From: Alphaproteobacteria bacterium
GTDB lineage: Bacteria; Pseudomonadota; Alphaproteobacteria; Micavibrionales; Micavibrionaceae
Direction: 5' to 3'
Length of the DNA: 64,000 nt
NCBI GenBank assembly: GCA_016794305.1
Contig: JAEUKN010000002.1
Coordinates: 62,001 to 126,000 of the forward strand
Below, piece after piece: positions 6,713 through 14,787 of the stretch. Every line of letters starts with the position of its first letter. The stretch's first letter is position 1. The position numbers and the translations under genes were made by a program. Under the pieces are notes generated by a model, which saw only the letters and a list, made by a program, of their open reading frames with translations, searched no databases and had not been told where the DNA came from.

Positions 6713-7399
6713 TCATTTCTTACGTGATTTGAGCGCGGCGGCGAGGTCCTGTTCCGACTGACTAAGGCCGGAAACCTGGCCCGGTTCGTCGCGTTCAAAA
6801 TCCGCATCATGAATGGTAAAGCTTGGGGGTTGGTCGGGAAGCGGTTCGGGCGGAATGACTTTTTCCCTATTGGCGCGCGGCAACATTTCGGCATATTTCG
6901 GTGAGGATTTGCGATGCGCCGTTCCCGAAGCGGTTTCGTGCGGGGCATCAGTTTCTTTTTCGGCTTGCCCCAGCGGTCTGCCCAATGGCCTTCCTAATGG
7001 CCTACGTTGTGCCGCTGGTGCAGTCGGAGTCGGCGCGTCCCGATTGGCCCTTGCGGGGGCGGTACTGCGTTGCGGCATCGCTGAATTTTCCAAACGATTG
7101 GCCACGGAATTGGCGGATTCGGTCATAATAGCCAGCTCATCCATCAATGCCCGCGCCTTGGCCACCATTTTGCGTAGGTCTTCGCCTTGGGTTTTTGAGA
7201 TATCATCGAGCGTTGTAATGCCCTCTTGCGCGCGGGTGATTTGGGTGGTGAGTTCACGGATCAGTCGCTCCATCTCATTGCGGTTGGAACGAAAGACACT
7301 CAGGTGTTTATTGAGCCGCAACGCGCAGATAATCGTGGCCGCCAGCATCACCATCATGCCGACATCAAAGATAAAAGAGATTAAGGCGTAATGGTCCAT
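6713..7399 (-). CDS. DUF6468 flagellar-operon membrane protein
   Basis: 228 residues, start ATG 7399, 17 bp after the fliM stop. A single N-terminal membrane helix (about 5-26) is followed by a long coiled coil (about 35-105) with heptad-like Leu/Ile/Met spacing, then a Pro/Arg/Ala-rich disordered tail. This architecture and the position directly after fliM match the DUF6468 family found in alphaproteobacterial flagellar operons; its precise role in the motor is not established. The tail carries an in-frame repeat of Leu-Gly-Arg-Pro (GRPLGRPLGRPLG, near 6970-7003), a slippage-type expansion. The large antisense frame 6813-7391 is a shadow. Confidence 0.8.
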   Translation of the reverse strand: MDHYALISFIFDVGMMVMLAATIICALRLNKHLSVFRSNRNEMERLIRELTTQITRAQEGITTLDDISKTQGEDLRKMVAKARALMDELAIMTESANSVANRLENSAMPQRSTAPARANRDAPTPTAPAAQRRPLGRPLGRPLGQAEKETDAPHETASGTAHRKSSPKYAEMLPRANREKVIPPEPLPDQPPSFTIHDADFERDEPGQVSGLSQSEQDLAAALKSRKK

Positions 7400-7416
7400 G
7401 GGATTGCTTTCTCAAC

Positions 7417-8541
7417 TCATTCTTTTTCGGGCGGAATATAGCGTTCAATGCGCACCGCGATATTGCCTTCTTTTTGCCCCATCGGCCCCGCAAACATTGG
7501 GAAATCACCGCATCGCAACTCCACCTCGTCACTCGGTTTGGTGTTAAACAGCACCAAAGTGCCTTTTTTCCAATTGAGCATATCGCGCAGCATCACGGTC
7601 TTTTCGCCCATCACCGCCTGAAGATACACATCGGTCATATAAAGTTCGTTGGTCAGGTGGGTTTCCCAAATCGAGTCGCGGCCGAATTTTTCCCCCATAA
7701 ACATCTGGAGCAATAATTCCCGAATGGGTTCGAGCGTGGCATAGGGAATGAGGATTTCAATCCGCCCGCCGCGGTCGCCCATATCAATGCGCATGCGTAC
7801 TAGAACACAGGCATTACCGGCCTGGGTAATCGCCGCAAAACGCGGGTTGGTTTCGATGTTATCGAGTTTAAAACTGACAGGCGAGAGCGGGTCAAACGCC
7901 GTGGACATGTCATGAAGCGCGACATTGAGCATCCGTTCCACCAGCTTGGTTTCAATGGTGGTGTAGGGGCGTCCCTCCACCCGTATCGACGGCGTTCCCT
8001 TGCGTCCGCCAAGCAAGACATCCACAACCGAGTAAATCAGCGAGCTATCGACCACCATCAGCCCGTTATTGTCCCATTCTTCGGCCTTAAACACCGACAG
8101 CATTGCGGGAAGCGGGATAGAGTTCAGGTAATCGCCAAAACGTACGGTGGAGATTTGATCGAGCGAGACTTCGACATTATCCGATGTCAAATTACGCAGC
8201 GACGTGGTCATAAGGCGTACCAAACGATCAAACACCACATCCAGCATCGGTAGGCGTTCGTAGTTGACCAGGGCCGCGTTGATCAGGGCCATGACGCCGG
8301 AGGCTTCCTCCTGATGGCCATCGCCGTCAAAACCGAGCAGAGAGTCAATTTCCGCCTGATTCAGGATGCGCGTGCCGCCGCCCCCGTCCGAATCCATCGA
8401 ACCTGATGCGGAACCCGAAACGGCCGGGACTTCATCCATCACCGGTTGGGGCGTGTCTTCGGCACTATCCGCCATGGCTTCCCATTCGGCCATCATGCGG
8501 CGTTCTTCTTCGCTCATCTGATCCAATTCGGTATCAGCCAT
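7417..8541 (-). CDS. fliM: Flagellar motor switch protein FliM
   Basis: 374 residues from ATG 8541 (a TTG five codons upstream is less likely). FliM is a C-ring subunit of the flagellar switch: it binds phospho-CheY through its N-terminus and contacts FliG and FliN. The CheY-binding peptide is seen at about residues 59-71 (LNQAEIDSLLGF). The middle domain (about 90-280) includes MTTSLRNLTSDNVEVSLD and the conserved GGRKGTPSIRVEGR region; the C-terminal FliN-like (SpoA) domain follows at about 290-370. The N-terminal 58 residues are an acidic, Ser/Gly-rich extension longer than in enterics. Follows fliL by 162 bp on the same strand, the canonical fliL-fliM order. Confidence 0.96.
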   Translation of the reverse strand: MADTELDQMSEEERRMMAEWEAMADSAEDTPQPVMDEVPAVSGSASGSMDSDGGGGTRILNQAEIDSLLGFDGDGHQEEASGVMALINAALVNYERLPMLDVVFDRLVRLMTTSLRNLTSDNVEVSLDQISTVRFGDYLNSIPLPAMLSVFKAEEWDNNGLMVVDSSLIYSVVDVLLGGRKGTPSIRVEGRPYTTIETKLVERMLNVALHDMSTAFDPLSPVSFKLDNIETNPRFAAITQAGNACVLVRMRIDMGDRGGRIEILIPYATLEPIRELLLQMFMGEKFGRDSIWETHLTNELYMTDVYLQAVMGEKTVMLRDMLNWKKGTLVLFNTKPSDEVELRCGDFPMFAGPMGQKEGNIAVRIERYIPPEKE

Positions 8542-8703
8542 ATTTTTTAACCCCAATGAACTTAACTTACACTATAGATATGCATGAGATATGCACGAAA
8601 CGGGCCAATATCAGTCTGAATGATTGCTCCCCCATCTGACCTCCCGCCTCAAGAGGGGAGGGAAAGGAGGGGCAGAACAGGAGGGCCTGCAAGTCATCAA
8701 GTC

Positions 8704-9399
8704 CTATTGTATCAAAATTTCCTGAAAAAGAATATCCTTAACCTCAACCGGGGATGCGGCGGCATTGACGCGGGCCAATAATTCCATCTGAAGCCGATAA
8801 ATCCCCTTGGATCCCTTCAAATCCTCCACCCGCAGCTCACGCAAATAAGTTTGAAATTGGTCAATCACGCGCGGCAGGACCATTTCCACTTTCTTTTGAT
8901 CCTCTTCGTTGGCCAATTCCAACTGAACCGAAAGCCGCAGATATCTTTGCGGGCCGCTGCCGGAGCTTGCCAAATTTACAATTAAATCGGGAATTTTCAT
9001 GAAGACCGCATCGGCGGGGTGGGCCGACTCACTCTCTGCGGATTCCTTTTTTTCGCCTTTTTTACCCTCTTCTTTGCCACCTTCTTTGGACTCACCATGG
9101 CCTTTTTCGGACTTGCCTTCTGAAGTTTCCTTGGATGAGTCTTTGCTCTCGCCGTGGCCCTTTTCGTCTGCTTTTTCCCCTTCTTTCTTGTCCCCGTCTT
9201 TGCCTTCATGCCCCGTTTCCTCGGTCGGGGCTTTACCCAGCATTTTATCCAGCATACCCGAAAAATACAGCCCCGCGCCGCCGCCGATCAGCAGCAGCAA
9301 AGGAATCAAAATCAACAAAATTTTCTTCTTTTTACCGCCGCCATCATCAATCGGGGTGATGGTGTCATCATTTTCGGCGGGGGTGGGGGCATCGCTCAT
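8704..9399 (-). CDS. fliL: Flagellar basal body-associated protein FliL
   Basis: 231 residues, start ATG 9399 with GAGG nearby. One membrane helix at about 27-47 after a KKKK stretch, then an unusually long Lys/Glu/Gly/His/Ser linker (about 55-130) made of imperfect repeats (KGHGESK twice), and the C-terminal periplasmic FliL domain (about 132-231) with FMKIPDLIVNL and YLRLSVQLEL. FliL surrounds stator units and supports torque. The linker is far longer than in enteric FliL and is low-complexity, compatible with repeat expansion. First gene of the flagellar operon; two operator-like palindromes lie 36-87 bp upstream of its start. Confidence 0.95.
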   Translation of the reverse strand: MSDAPTPAENDDTITPIDDGGGKKKKILLILIPLLLLIGGGAGLYFSGMLDKMLGKAPTEETGHEGKDGDKKEGEKADEKGHGESKDSSKETSEGKSEKGHGESKEGGKEEGKKGEKKESAESESAHPADAVFMKIPDLIVNLASSGSGPQRYLRLSVQLELANEEDQKKVEMVLPRVIDQFQTYLRELRVEDLKGSKGIYRLQMELLARVNAAASPVEVKDILFQEILIQ

Positions 9400-9434
9400 G
9401 GGAACCTCATTTGCGCTTAATTATTCAAAAAATA

Positions 9435-9457
9435 CATTATACCATTTTGGTATAATG
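9435..9457. promoter_or_regulatory. Operator-like palindrome, site 2 (fliL promoter region)
   Basis: Perfect 10-bp inverted repeat CATTATACCA-TTT-TGGTATAATG, 36 bp upstream of the fliL start. On the fliL strand its distal arm ends TATAAT, so it probably overlaps a -10 element; a bound repressor would block transcription. Shares its half-site with 4282-4300 and 9470-9486. Confidence 0.55.
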
Positions 9458-9469
9458 AAATTATTGTGA

Positions 9470-9486
9470 TATACCAAAATGGCATA
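9470..9486. promoter_or_regulatory. Operator-like palindrome, site 3 (one mismatch)
   Basis: TATACCA-AAA-TGGCATA, the same half-sites and 3-nt spacer as site 2, with one mismatch. It lies 35 bp from site 2 centre to centre, close to three and a half helical turns, which could allow paired binding upstream of fliL. Confidence 0.45.
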
Positions 9487-9554
9487 ATTCGACTCAGACA
9501 AAAACTCACCCAAGTGTAGCGAACAAATCACCAAGAGGAAATAGTGATTTTATA

Positions 9555-10202
9555 TCACGAACAATTTCTCAGTAACGACGATGGGCATAGAGATTCAATA
9601 ATGCATTCGCCACAGAGCGGGCTGCGGGCCTTGCAAATATATCGCCCGTGGAGGATAAGCCAGTGATGGGCGTGCGATTTATAAATGGGCGGGATGCGGC
9701 TTTCCAATTGAGACTCAACCTCCGCAACGTTTTTGCCATCGGCCAATCCGGTGCGATTGGCCACCCGAAACACATGCGTATCCACCGCAATTGTGGGATG
9801 CCCAAAGGCGATATTGAGCACAACATTGGCGGTTTTGCGCCCCACGCCGGGCAGCTTGATGAGCGCGTCCAGTGTGTTTGGAACCTCGCCGCCATATTCA
9901 CGCACCAAAATTTCGGATGTGGCCATAATATGTGCGGCTTTGGAATGATAAAGCCCGATGGATTTTATAGCGTTTTTGAGGTTTTCCAAACCAAAATCCA
10001 GCATTTTTTGCGCATTGTCCACCTGCGCGAACAGGGGCCCGGTCGCAAGGTTAACGCCGCGATCTGTGGCCTGGGCCGAAAGAATCACCGCCACCAGCAA
10101 GGTGTAAGAGTTGGTGTAATGCAGTTCCCCCCGCGGTTCAGGGGCGCGCAGCCTGAACCGTTCGAATAACTCCACAATCTCATGCTTGTTCAAAAGTTTC
10201 AT
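9555..10202 (-). CDS. nth: Endonuclease III
   Basis: 215 residues from ATG 10202; the frame is open to 10244 but that would overlap the upstream peroxiredoxin gene, and MKLLNKHEI fits the family N-terminus. DNA glycosylase/AP lyase that removes oxidised pyrimidines in base excision repair. Helix-hairpin-helix with the catalytic Lys at LPGVGRKTANVVL (about 110-122), catalytic Asp in VDTHVFRV, and the C-terminal iron-sulfur ligands in CKARSPLCGECIIESLC (Cys-X6-Cys-X2-Cys-X5-Cys). Complete and of normal length. Starts 17 bp after the peroxiredoxin stop, so the two oxidative-stress genes are probably cotranscribed. Confidence 0.96.
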   Translation of the reverse strand: MKLLNKHEIVELFERFRLRAPEPRGELHYTNSYTLLVAVILSAQATDRGVNLATGPLFAQVDNAQKMLDFGLENLKNAIKSIGLYHSKAAHIMATSEILVREYGGEVPNTLDALIKLPGVGRKTANVVLNIAFGHPTIAVDTHVFRVANRTGLADGKNVAEVESQLESRIPPIYKSHAHHWLILHGRYICKARSPLCGECIIESLCPSSLLRNCS

Positions 10203-10219
10203 CAATGTGGTTAGCGCGC

Positions 10220-10711
10220 CTAAGCCGCGAGGCGCGTGAGGCACATTTGCGCCCCCGAAAGCTCAGCATCGCCGCCTTTAGGTTCAATCTGCAGATCTTT
10301 GACAATGCCGCGATCAATCACCATCATAAAACGCTGGGACCGCAGCCCAAGCCCTGCGCCGCTCGCGTCCATCGTTAATCCGAGCTTTTTCACCAATTCC
10401 GCATTACCGTCCGGAATCATCATGACTTTGCCATCTGCGCCCGCAACCTCGCCCCAATGCTGCATCACAAAGGGATCGTTGACCGAAAGGCACAAAATTG
10501 CATCCACGCCCGTGGCCTTAATCTGCTCTGCCTGGCTCACATATCCGGGGAGGTGTTTTTGCGAACAGGTGGGGGTAAAGGCACCGGGAACCGCGAATAA
10601 AACGACTTTTTTATCCTTTAAAAACGCCGCCACGTCAAAATCTTCTAACCCCGCTGCGCCCAAAATTTTAAGCGTTGCGGCAGGAAATTGATCACCGATT
10701 GCAATGGTCAT
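10220..10711 (-). CDS. Peroxiredoxin (Prx5/AhpC-TSA type)
   Basis: 163 residues from ATG 10711, with AGAGG upstream; a 12-codon extension to 10747 lacks a ribosome site. Thiol peroxidase of the Prx5 (redoxin) group that reduces hydrogen peroxide and alkyl peroxides in the cytoplasm. Peroxidatic Cys is in VPGAFTPTCSQKHLPG (about residue 49), the family signature; a second Cys near ILCLSVND (about 75) is conserved in several Prx5 proteins. The active-site Arg is expected in GLRSQRFMMV (about 128). Lies directly upstream of nth. Confidence 0.93.
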   Translation of the reverse strand: MTIAIGDQFPAATLKILGAAGLEDFDVAAFLKDKKVVLFAVPGAFTPTCSQKHLPGYVSQAEQIKATGVDAILCLSVNDPFVMQHWGEVAGADGKVMMIPDGNAELVKKLGLTMDASGAGLGLRSQRFMMVIDRGIVKDLQIEPKGGDAELSGAQMCLTRLAA

Positions 10712-10813
10712 GATAAAACCTCTTTCTCTAATAAATATGGGGGACATATCGCTGTAAATATTCCAAATATAGCGTTACTAACTATAGAGCAAACGCAATT
10801 TATCGCAAGTGGT

Positions 10814-11134
10814 TTACAAATCAAAAGGATTGCGGCCGTCGCGATCCTCAATTTCCACCACCCACACATCCGGATCACGGTGCATGGCGCGGGTTACATA
10901 GTCCGAAATGGGGGATTCGTCCATAATTTCATCACGCAACACTGGTGACCAGACGAGTTGATCACCATCAACCCGCATAAGGGTTAAAAGCTTTGAAGTT
11001 CCATTAAGGAGATTGATTTTCAGCAGGACCGCCGCACCGTCATAGGCACCCTTGTGCAAAATATAATAGGCTTGCCCGGTTTGATTGAGGCGGCGCAAAT
11101 GCGCCTCAATCCAGAGGCTGAGCGGTAAACTCAT
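10814..11134 (-). CDS. DUF1491 family protein
   Basis: 106 residues, start ATG 11134 overlapping the fur stop by 4 bp (ATGA), so translation is probably coupled. The sequence matches the alphaproteobacterial DUF1491 pattern: an N-terminal LPLSLWIEAHLRRLNQTG helix, a beta sheet with YYILHKGAYDGAAVLLKI, and a C-terminal DPDVWVVEIEDRDGRNPFDL end. Function unknown. The strict coupling to a Fur-type regulator is worth noting but does not prove a link to metals. Confidence 0.8.
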   Translation of the reverse strand: MSLPLSLWIEAHLRRLNQTGQAYYILHKGAYDGAAVLLKINLLNGTSKLLTLMRVDGDQLVWSPVLRDEIMDESPISDYVTRAMHRDPDVWVVEIEDRDGRNPFDL

Positions 11135-11550
11135 GATGATGAGCTTTTCTTGCGGCCATATAATTCCAACCGATGATCGAGCAAATCATAGCCCAAATCG
11201 CGCGCGATTTTTAGCTTTAACGCTTCGAGCTCTTCATTCTTAAACTCGATCACCGCGCCGGACTCCATATCTATCAAGTGATGATGATGATCAATATTTG
11301 TGTCATATCGAGCATAGGAGTCATTAAAATCACGCTTGATGATCAGGTCCATTTCCTCAAGCAAGCTCAAGGTTCTATAAACGGTCGCAAGGCTAATGCT
11401 GGGGTCGATCTGGCGCGCGCGGGCATAGACGGTTTCAACCGACGGGTGGTCGCTCGCTTCATCCAAAATTTTAATGATGGTGCGCCGTTGCCCGGTCATT
11501 TTAAGGCCGGATTTTAGGTAGCGTGATTCTAAATTTTCAGTCTCCGTCAT
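11131..11550 (-). CDS. Fur-family metal-responsive regulator
   Basis: 139 residues from ATG 11550, chosen because GAGG lies 8 nt upstream; a TTG at 11571 has none. N-terminal winged helix (about 10-85) with the recognition-helix motif PSISLATVYRTLSLLEE, then a dimerisation domain whose metal-binding run HHHH occurs in IDHHHHLID (about 92-97) and a Glu-rich GAVIEFKNEELEAL segment. The C-terminal Cys pairs found in Zur or in some Fur are absent, as in many alphaproteobacterial Fur/Irr-group proteins. Could be Fur, Mur or Irr; I cannot decide from sequence alone. It lies 31 bp after parA on the same strand. Confidence 0.9.
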   Translation of the reverse strand: MTETENLESRYLKSGLKMTGQRRTIIKILDEASDHPSVETVYARARQIDPSISLATVYRTLSLLEEMDLIIKRDFNDSYARYDTNIDHHHHLIDMESGAVIEFKNEELEALKLKIARDLGYDLLDHRLELYGRKKSSSS

Positions 11551-11581
11551 CGATTTAACCTCATTTTTCAATAGTTTTTGA

Positions 11582-12226
11582 TTATTTTTTAAGCTCTTTG
11601 TGGCGTTTGATTTCTTTCAACAGAGCCTTGATTTCCTCGGCGGCATGGCCGCGCGGTTCAAATTCAATTACGCCCAACCCCTGAAGCATGGACGAAGCAA
11701 AACTAACACGGTTGCCAAGTGAAGTCTTTGCGAGGTGGATGTTCATGCCGCTCAATTTATCCTTAATCGTGTCATTGAGTTTTGATTTGGGCGGGAGCCG
11801 GTTCATCACCAGCATCAGCGGCTTTTTCTCCTGCATGATAATTTTAATGGTGGGGGCGCAGGCCCAGACATCAAGCGGTGAGGGTTGCATCGGCATGAGG
11901 ACAAGGTCGCTGAGGCGAATGGCAATGCTGGACTCGCTTTCAGCATGGGGCGGAGTGTCAATGAAAACAAAGTCAAATTCGCGTTGGATGCGCGGCAATT
12001 CCCGCACCAATTTCCACCCCTGAGTTTGGAATAAGGTGATCTTATTTTTTCGCCCCAAAGTTTGGGACCGCATTTTGTGCCATTCAGTCAGCGATCCTTG
12101 AGGGTCCACGTCCACCATCAGAACTTTAAATCCTGCCTGATCGAACGCCGCAGCCAACTGAGCGGTCAGCGTGGTTTTACCGGCTCCCCCCTTATGTTGG
12201 GCAATGGTGATAATTTTGGCGGACAT
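11582..12226 (-). CDS. Orphan ParA-family ATPase
   Basis: 214 residues. Deviant Walker A KGGAGKTT at 12-19 with both Lys (12 and 17), Walker A' DVDPQGS (about 39-45), and Walker B FIDTPPH. No N-terminal extension and no parB neighbour, so it is not the chromosomal parAB pair; its size resembles small ParA proteins that position protein clusters (PpfA, McdA) or plasmid-type ParA. What cargo it moves cannot be told; a chemoreceptor or flagellar cargo is possible but speculative. Upstream is the SAM-hydrolase-like operon (126 bp gap), downstream fur and DUF1491, so a parA-fur-DUF1491 transcript is likely. Confidence 0.85.
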   Translation of the reverse strand: MSAKIITIAQHKGGAGKTTLTAQLAAAFDQAGFKVLMVDVDPQGSLTEWHKMRSQTLGRKNKITLFQTQGWKLVRELPRIQREFDFVFIDTPPHAESESSIAIRLSDLVLMPMQPSPLDVWACAPTIKIIMQEKKPLMLVMNRLPPKSKLNDTIKDKLSGMNIHLAKTSLGNRVSFASSMLQGLGVIEFEPRGHAAEEIKALLKEIKRHKELKK

Positions 12227-12352
12227 AGGCGATCATCGCTATTTTATCGGCGAAAATCAAGTGATTTGGTGGCACCGCACGCACATGTCCACAAAATTAA
12301 TTATTTTGGAGAGTTATCCAAACCAAAATTGTGCCATGAAAAATCGAAAAAA

Positions 12353-13168
12353 TTAATCCACCACGCGCCATTTGATCGGGAGGCCGCCGGGGGGTTTGCC
12401 AAAGACTTTGGCGGCATTGCCACCGCGTTTGACGATTTCCGTGGATTTGAAGACGCGGCCATCGGGGTATTTCCACCCTGCGGAGCCTTGAGAAACGCAA
12501 AACTCGCCGTCCGCCACGCCAAAAATCCCGCCGGCCGCGCGGGCAATTGATTGACGGCCGTTAATATCCACAATCATATGTTTATTTTGGACTTCGGCGA
12601 AATTTTCAGGATCAATGGATGTTTTCATGTTTCCGTAACCATCGGTGTAGCACACCACATCCTTAGGAAAGTCAGGAACGCAATCGCGAATATCCTCACC
12701 CAAGATGGAGTAATCGCCGCGCAAAATCTTGCCAAATGCCATCGGGAAAATATCGCGAGAGCGGAATTGTGACCCATCCGTATCGCATTTCACATGACGA
12801 ATTTCCAGCGCAGCATCCTTAATGAAGGAAAGCGAATGGCCGCTATTCACCGCGCAAATTTCAATACCGTTATGAAGTTTGGCATAGGCGAACCCTTCAC
12901 CGGAGTTTTTGACCCGCGGACTCAAATCATCCTTGCGCGGCGCGGTGTTGACAAAAAATTTCTGGTTTTGACCCAATTTTGAGTTAATCGCGGTTTGCGC
13001 CAACGCAAATCCGGTGGCATATGTATCAAAGGCCGGAACGGCGAAATTTTGAATATCAAACGATAATCCTCGCAATTCCGTGTAAATTTTCTGCGTGACC
13101 TCTGCAAAGGCCAAATCATGCAAATCACCATAATCGGCAATCACATACACCAGCGTGCGATCCACCAT
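12353..13168 (-). CDS. SAM hydrolase/halogenase-family (DUF62-like) protein
   Basis: 271 residues; ATG 13168 follows the deacetylase stop directly, and its ribosome site AAGGAGA sits inside the end of that gene. Pattern of the SAM hydroxide adenosyltransferase family: an N-terminal YVIADYGDLHDLAFAEV in place of the usual TDFGxxDxYVG, a central FVNTAPRKDD and HNGIEICAVNSGHSLSF region, and a C-terminal domain with VVCYTDGYGNMKTSI resembling the IDxFGNxxTN motif. Family members hydrolyse S-adenosylmethionine to adenosine, or use chloride or fluoride. The usual DxxH after strand two reads DIQN here, so activity may be altered. The family call is by motif and is moderately secure. Third gene of a compact operon. 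Confidence 0.6.
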   Translation of the reverse strand: MVDRTLVYVIADYGDLHDLAFAEVTQKIYTELRGLSFDIQNFAVPAFDTYATGFALAQTAINSKLGQNQKFFVNTAPRKDDLSPRVKNSGEGFAYAKLHNGIEICAVNSGHSLSFIKDAALEIRHVKCDTDGSQFRSRDIFPMAFGKILRGDYSILGEDIRDCVPDFPKDVVCYTDGYGNMKTSIDPENFAEVQNKHMIVDINGRQSIARAAGGIFGVADGEFCVSQGSAGWKYPDGRVFKSTEIVKRGGNAAKVFGKPPGGLPIKWRVVD

Positions 13169-13978
13169 TTAATTCTCCTTAAATTGCAAAAATGTGAAGT
13201 TTGAGTTCAGCATATGCTCTATCATATTTTCGGTAATTGTCAATAAATTCTCTCGGTCATCATGCATTAAAATCACATTGGCACTGCTTTCATCATTCAA
13301 AATTTCGTCGTGATCAATATGGCGTTTCAGGTCATCCGGAGTTTGATAACGCCATTTGCCCACATGCCGCGGGTTGAGCATCCAATCACAGCTTGAAAAA
13401 GTGATCAGCGAGTCGATGGCACCCCCCAATTCTGATTGATGCCACCAGGGAAAAGTGAGCTCCGGAGTTGGTAATTTTTGGTACTGATTCTGCGCAAACC
13501 AAGCTTGCAGCCTTTGTTTCAGCTCGCGTTGCGCGGCCGTGGGGGGATCAAATTTTTCCGCACGCACTCCTATGCCGAACATGGATTTGACTTTGTCCCG
13601 ATTAGCGTTAGGGACGCTATCAAAATCAATCGGCCAGACACTGGTGGTGCCGCGGTCAAGATGCGGAAAGCGAACATAGCGCGCATAGTTTGAAACGCCG
13701 GCATCGCGATAGGCACGCGCAATCATCGCCTGAGTGGCTTCAAATTGCCGCACCTGTTCATCAAACCCGATATCTGAGGCCCGATCATGCGCATAGGAAT
13801 GATTGCCGACCAAAAAGCCGTTTTCAATCGCGCGGGTGATGGACGCAGTGCCGAGCCGGGCCATCATATCCCCGCGCACGAATAAAATCGCGGGGATGTT
13901 CTTGTTCACCAAATAATCCACCAATTGATCGGTATAGGGCGACGGGCTGTCGTCAATCGTGAGGTAAAGTTTTTTCAT
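13169..13978 (-). CDS. NodB-type polysaccharide deacetylase
   Basis: 269 residues from ATG 13978, overlapping the end of the upstream hydrolase by 26 bp. NodB-fold metal-dependent de-N-acetylase: LYLTIDDSPSPYT holds the Asp-Asp motif 1 (about 3-15), GNHSYAH is motif 2 with the two metal His, and VRFPHLDRG stands for motif 3 (usually RPPxG). No signal peptide, so it would act in the cytoplasm or on a soluble substrate, unlike most peptidoglycan deacetylases. The C-terminal third (WHQSELGG, VILMHDDRENLL) holds the usual LxLH-like motif as VILMHD. Substrate unknown. It ends in TAA at the base adjacent to the next start. Confidence 0.85.
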   Translation of the reverse strand: MKKLYLTIDDSPSPYTDQLVDYLVNKNIPAILFVRGDMMARLGTASITRAIENGFLVGNHSYAHDRASDIGFDEQVRQFEATQAMIARAYRDAGVSNYARYVRFPHLDRGTTSVWPIDFDSVPNANRDKVKSMFGIGVRAEKFDPPTAAQRELKQRLQAWFAQNQYQKLPTPELTFPWWHQSELGGAIDSLITFSSCDWMLNPRHVGKWRYQTPDDLKRHIDHDEILNDESSANVILMHDDRENLLTITENMIEHMLNSNFTFLQFKEN

Positions 13979-14723
13979 GAAACTGTTCAAAAAACGTGAG
14001 AGTGTGGGAAAGCAGTTCGTCAACCTTGTCGTTTTCATCAAAGCAATGGCCTGCATCCTCAATCATAACGCGGCAATTCTTATCGTGTCCTGCTGAGTGC
14101 CATGACGTATCAGTAACAAAAGTCCCCTGACGCGGGTGAATGACCTGAATAGGAGTTTGGGCAAGTTTTTTTGATAGTTCCAGAGAGTCTGAGGGGCCAT
14201 AGAGGCAAGCTTCATCGACCATTTTTTTGCCAATGAGAAATTGGATGTTCCAGATAATGAGATAATGCCCCGGATCGATTTCTTGGGCAATTTGACTTTG
14301 AAAAAAACTTTTCAAATCAAAACAAGGGTCCCACAAGCTAATGGCTTTAATATTGCGCGGTTGCGCCAGCATAATGACGGCCCCGCCCAAAGAATGCCCC
14401 GTTAAATAAACTTCCTCATAATCCTTGGCAAAATGTTCAAGGACGGCATTTAAGTCGCTTGCATGATCACTCAGACCACAATCCATTAATTTTCGACAAT
14501 TGGGAAAATTGGCATGAAGTTGAAACCTGAAAACATCATATCCTTGTTTTAAAAAAGACTTCAGTAGTGATTTATCTAAATATTCGTTTGTACGGCTAAT
14601 GATGCCATGGACATGAAACACGGCTCTTTTGGATGGTTTGTCCTCTGACACAGCAAAATTCTTAATTCCGCGAATACTTAATTGTTGATCTGCGGTGGGG
14701 ATTTCAAACAGAATATCTTTCAT
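13953..14723 (-). CDS. Alpha/beta hydrolase
   Basis: 256 residues from ATG 14723 (GAGG 6 nt upstream). Serine-hydrolase fold: oxyanion loop HVHGIIS (about 36-42), nucleophile elbow TGHSLGGAV (Ser at about 113), an acidic residue candidate in SLWDPCFD, and the final His in EDAGHCFDEND. No signal peptide. Likely acts on an ester or thioester. First gene of the operon with the NodB deacetylase (26 bp overlap) and the SAM-hydrolase-like gene (abutting), suggesting the three work on a common compound or cell component. The substrate is not known. Confidence 0.82.
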   Translation of the reverse strand: MKDILFEIPTADQQLSIRGIKNFAVSEDKPSKRAVFHVHGIISRTNEYLDKSLLKSFLKQGYDVFRFQLHANFPNCRKLMDCGLSDHASDLNAVLEHFAKDYEEVYLTGHSLGGAVIMLAQPRNIKAISLWDPCFDLKSFFQSQIAQEIDPGHYLIIWNIQFLIGKKMVDEACLYGPSDSLELSKKLAQTPIQVIHPRQGTFVTDTSWHSAGHDKNCRVMIEDAGHCFDENDKVDELLSHTLTFFEQFHEKTLPHD

Positions 14724-14787
14724 AAGAGGCCTCAATAGAATATTTAGATTTTTAATAGGGAGAACCGGGCCACGCCAATTGGTCAGC

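Noticed and set aside
6813-7391. 192-codon plus-strand frame opposite the DUF6468 gene
   Set aside because: Shadow of a well-supported flagellar gene; high Ala/Ser/Arg/Cys and no start signals.
8999-9469. 156-codon plus-strand frame opposite fliL
   Set aside because: It mirrors the Lys/Glu linker of fliL as Ser/Phe/Pro, and has no start signals.
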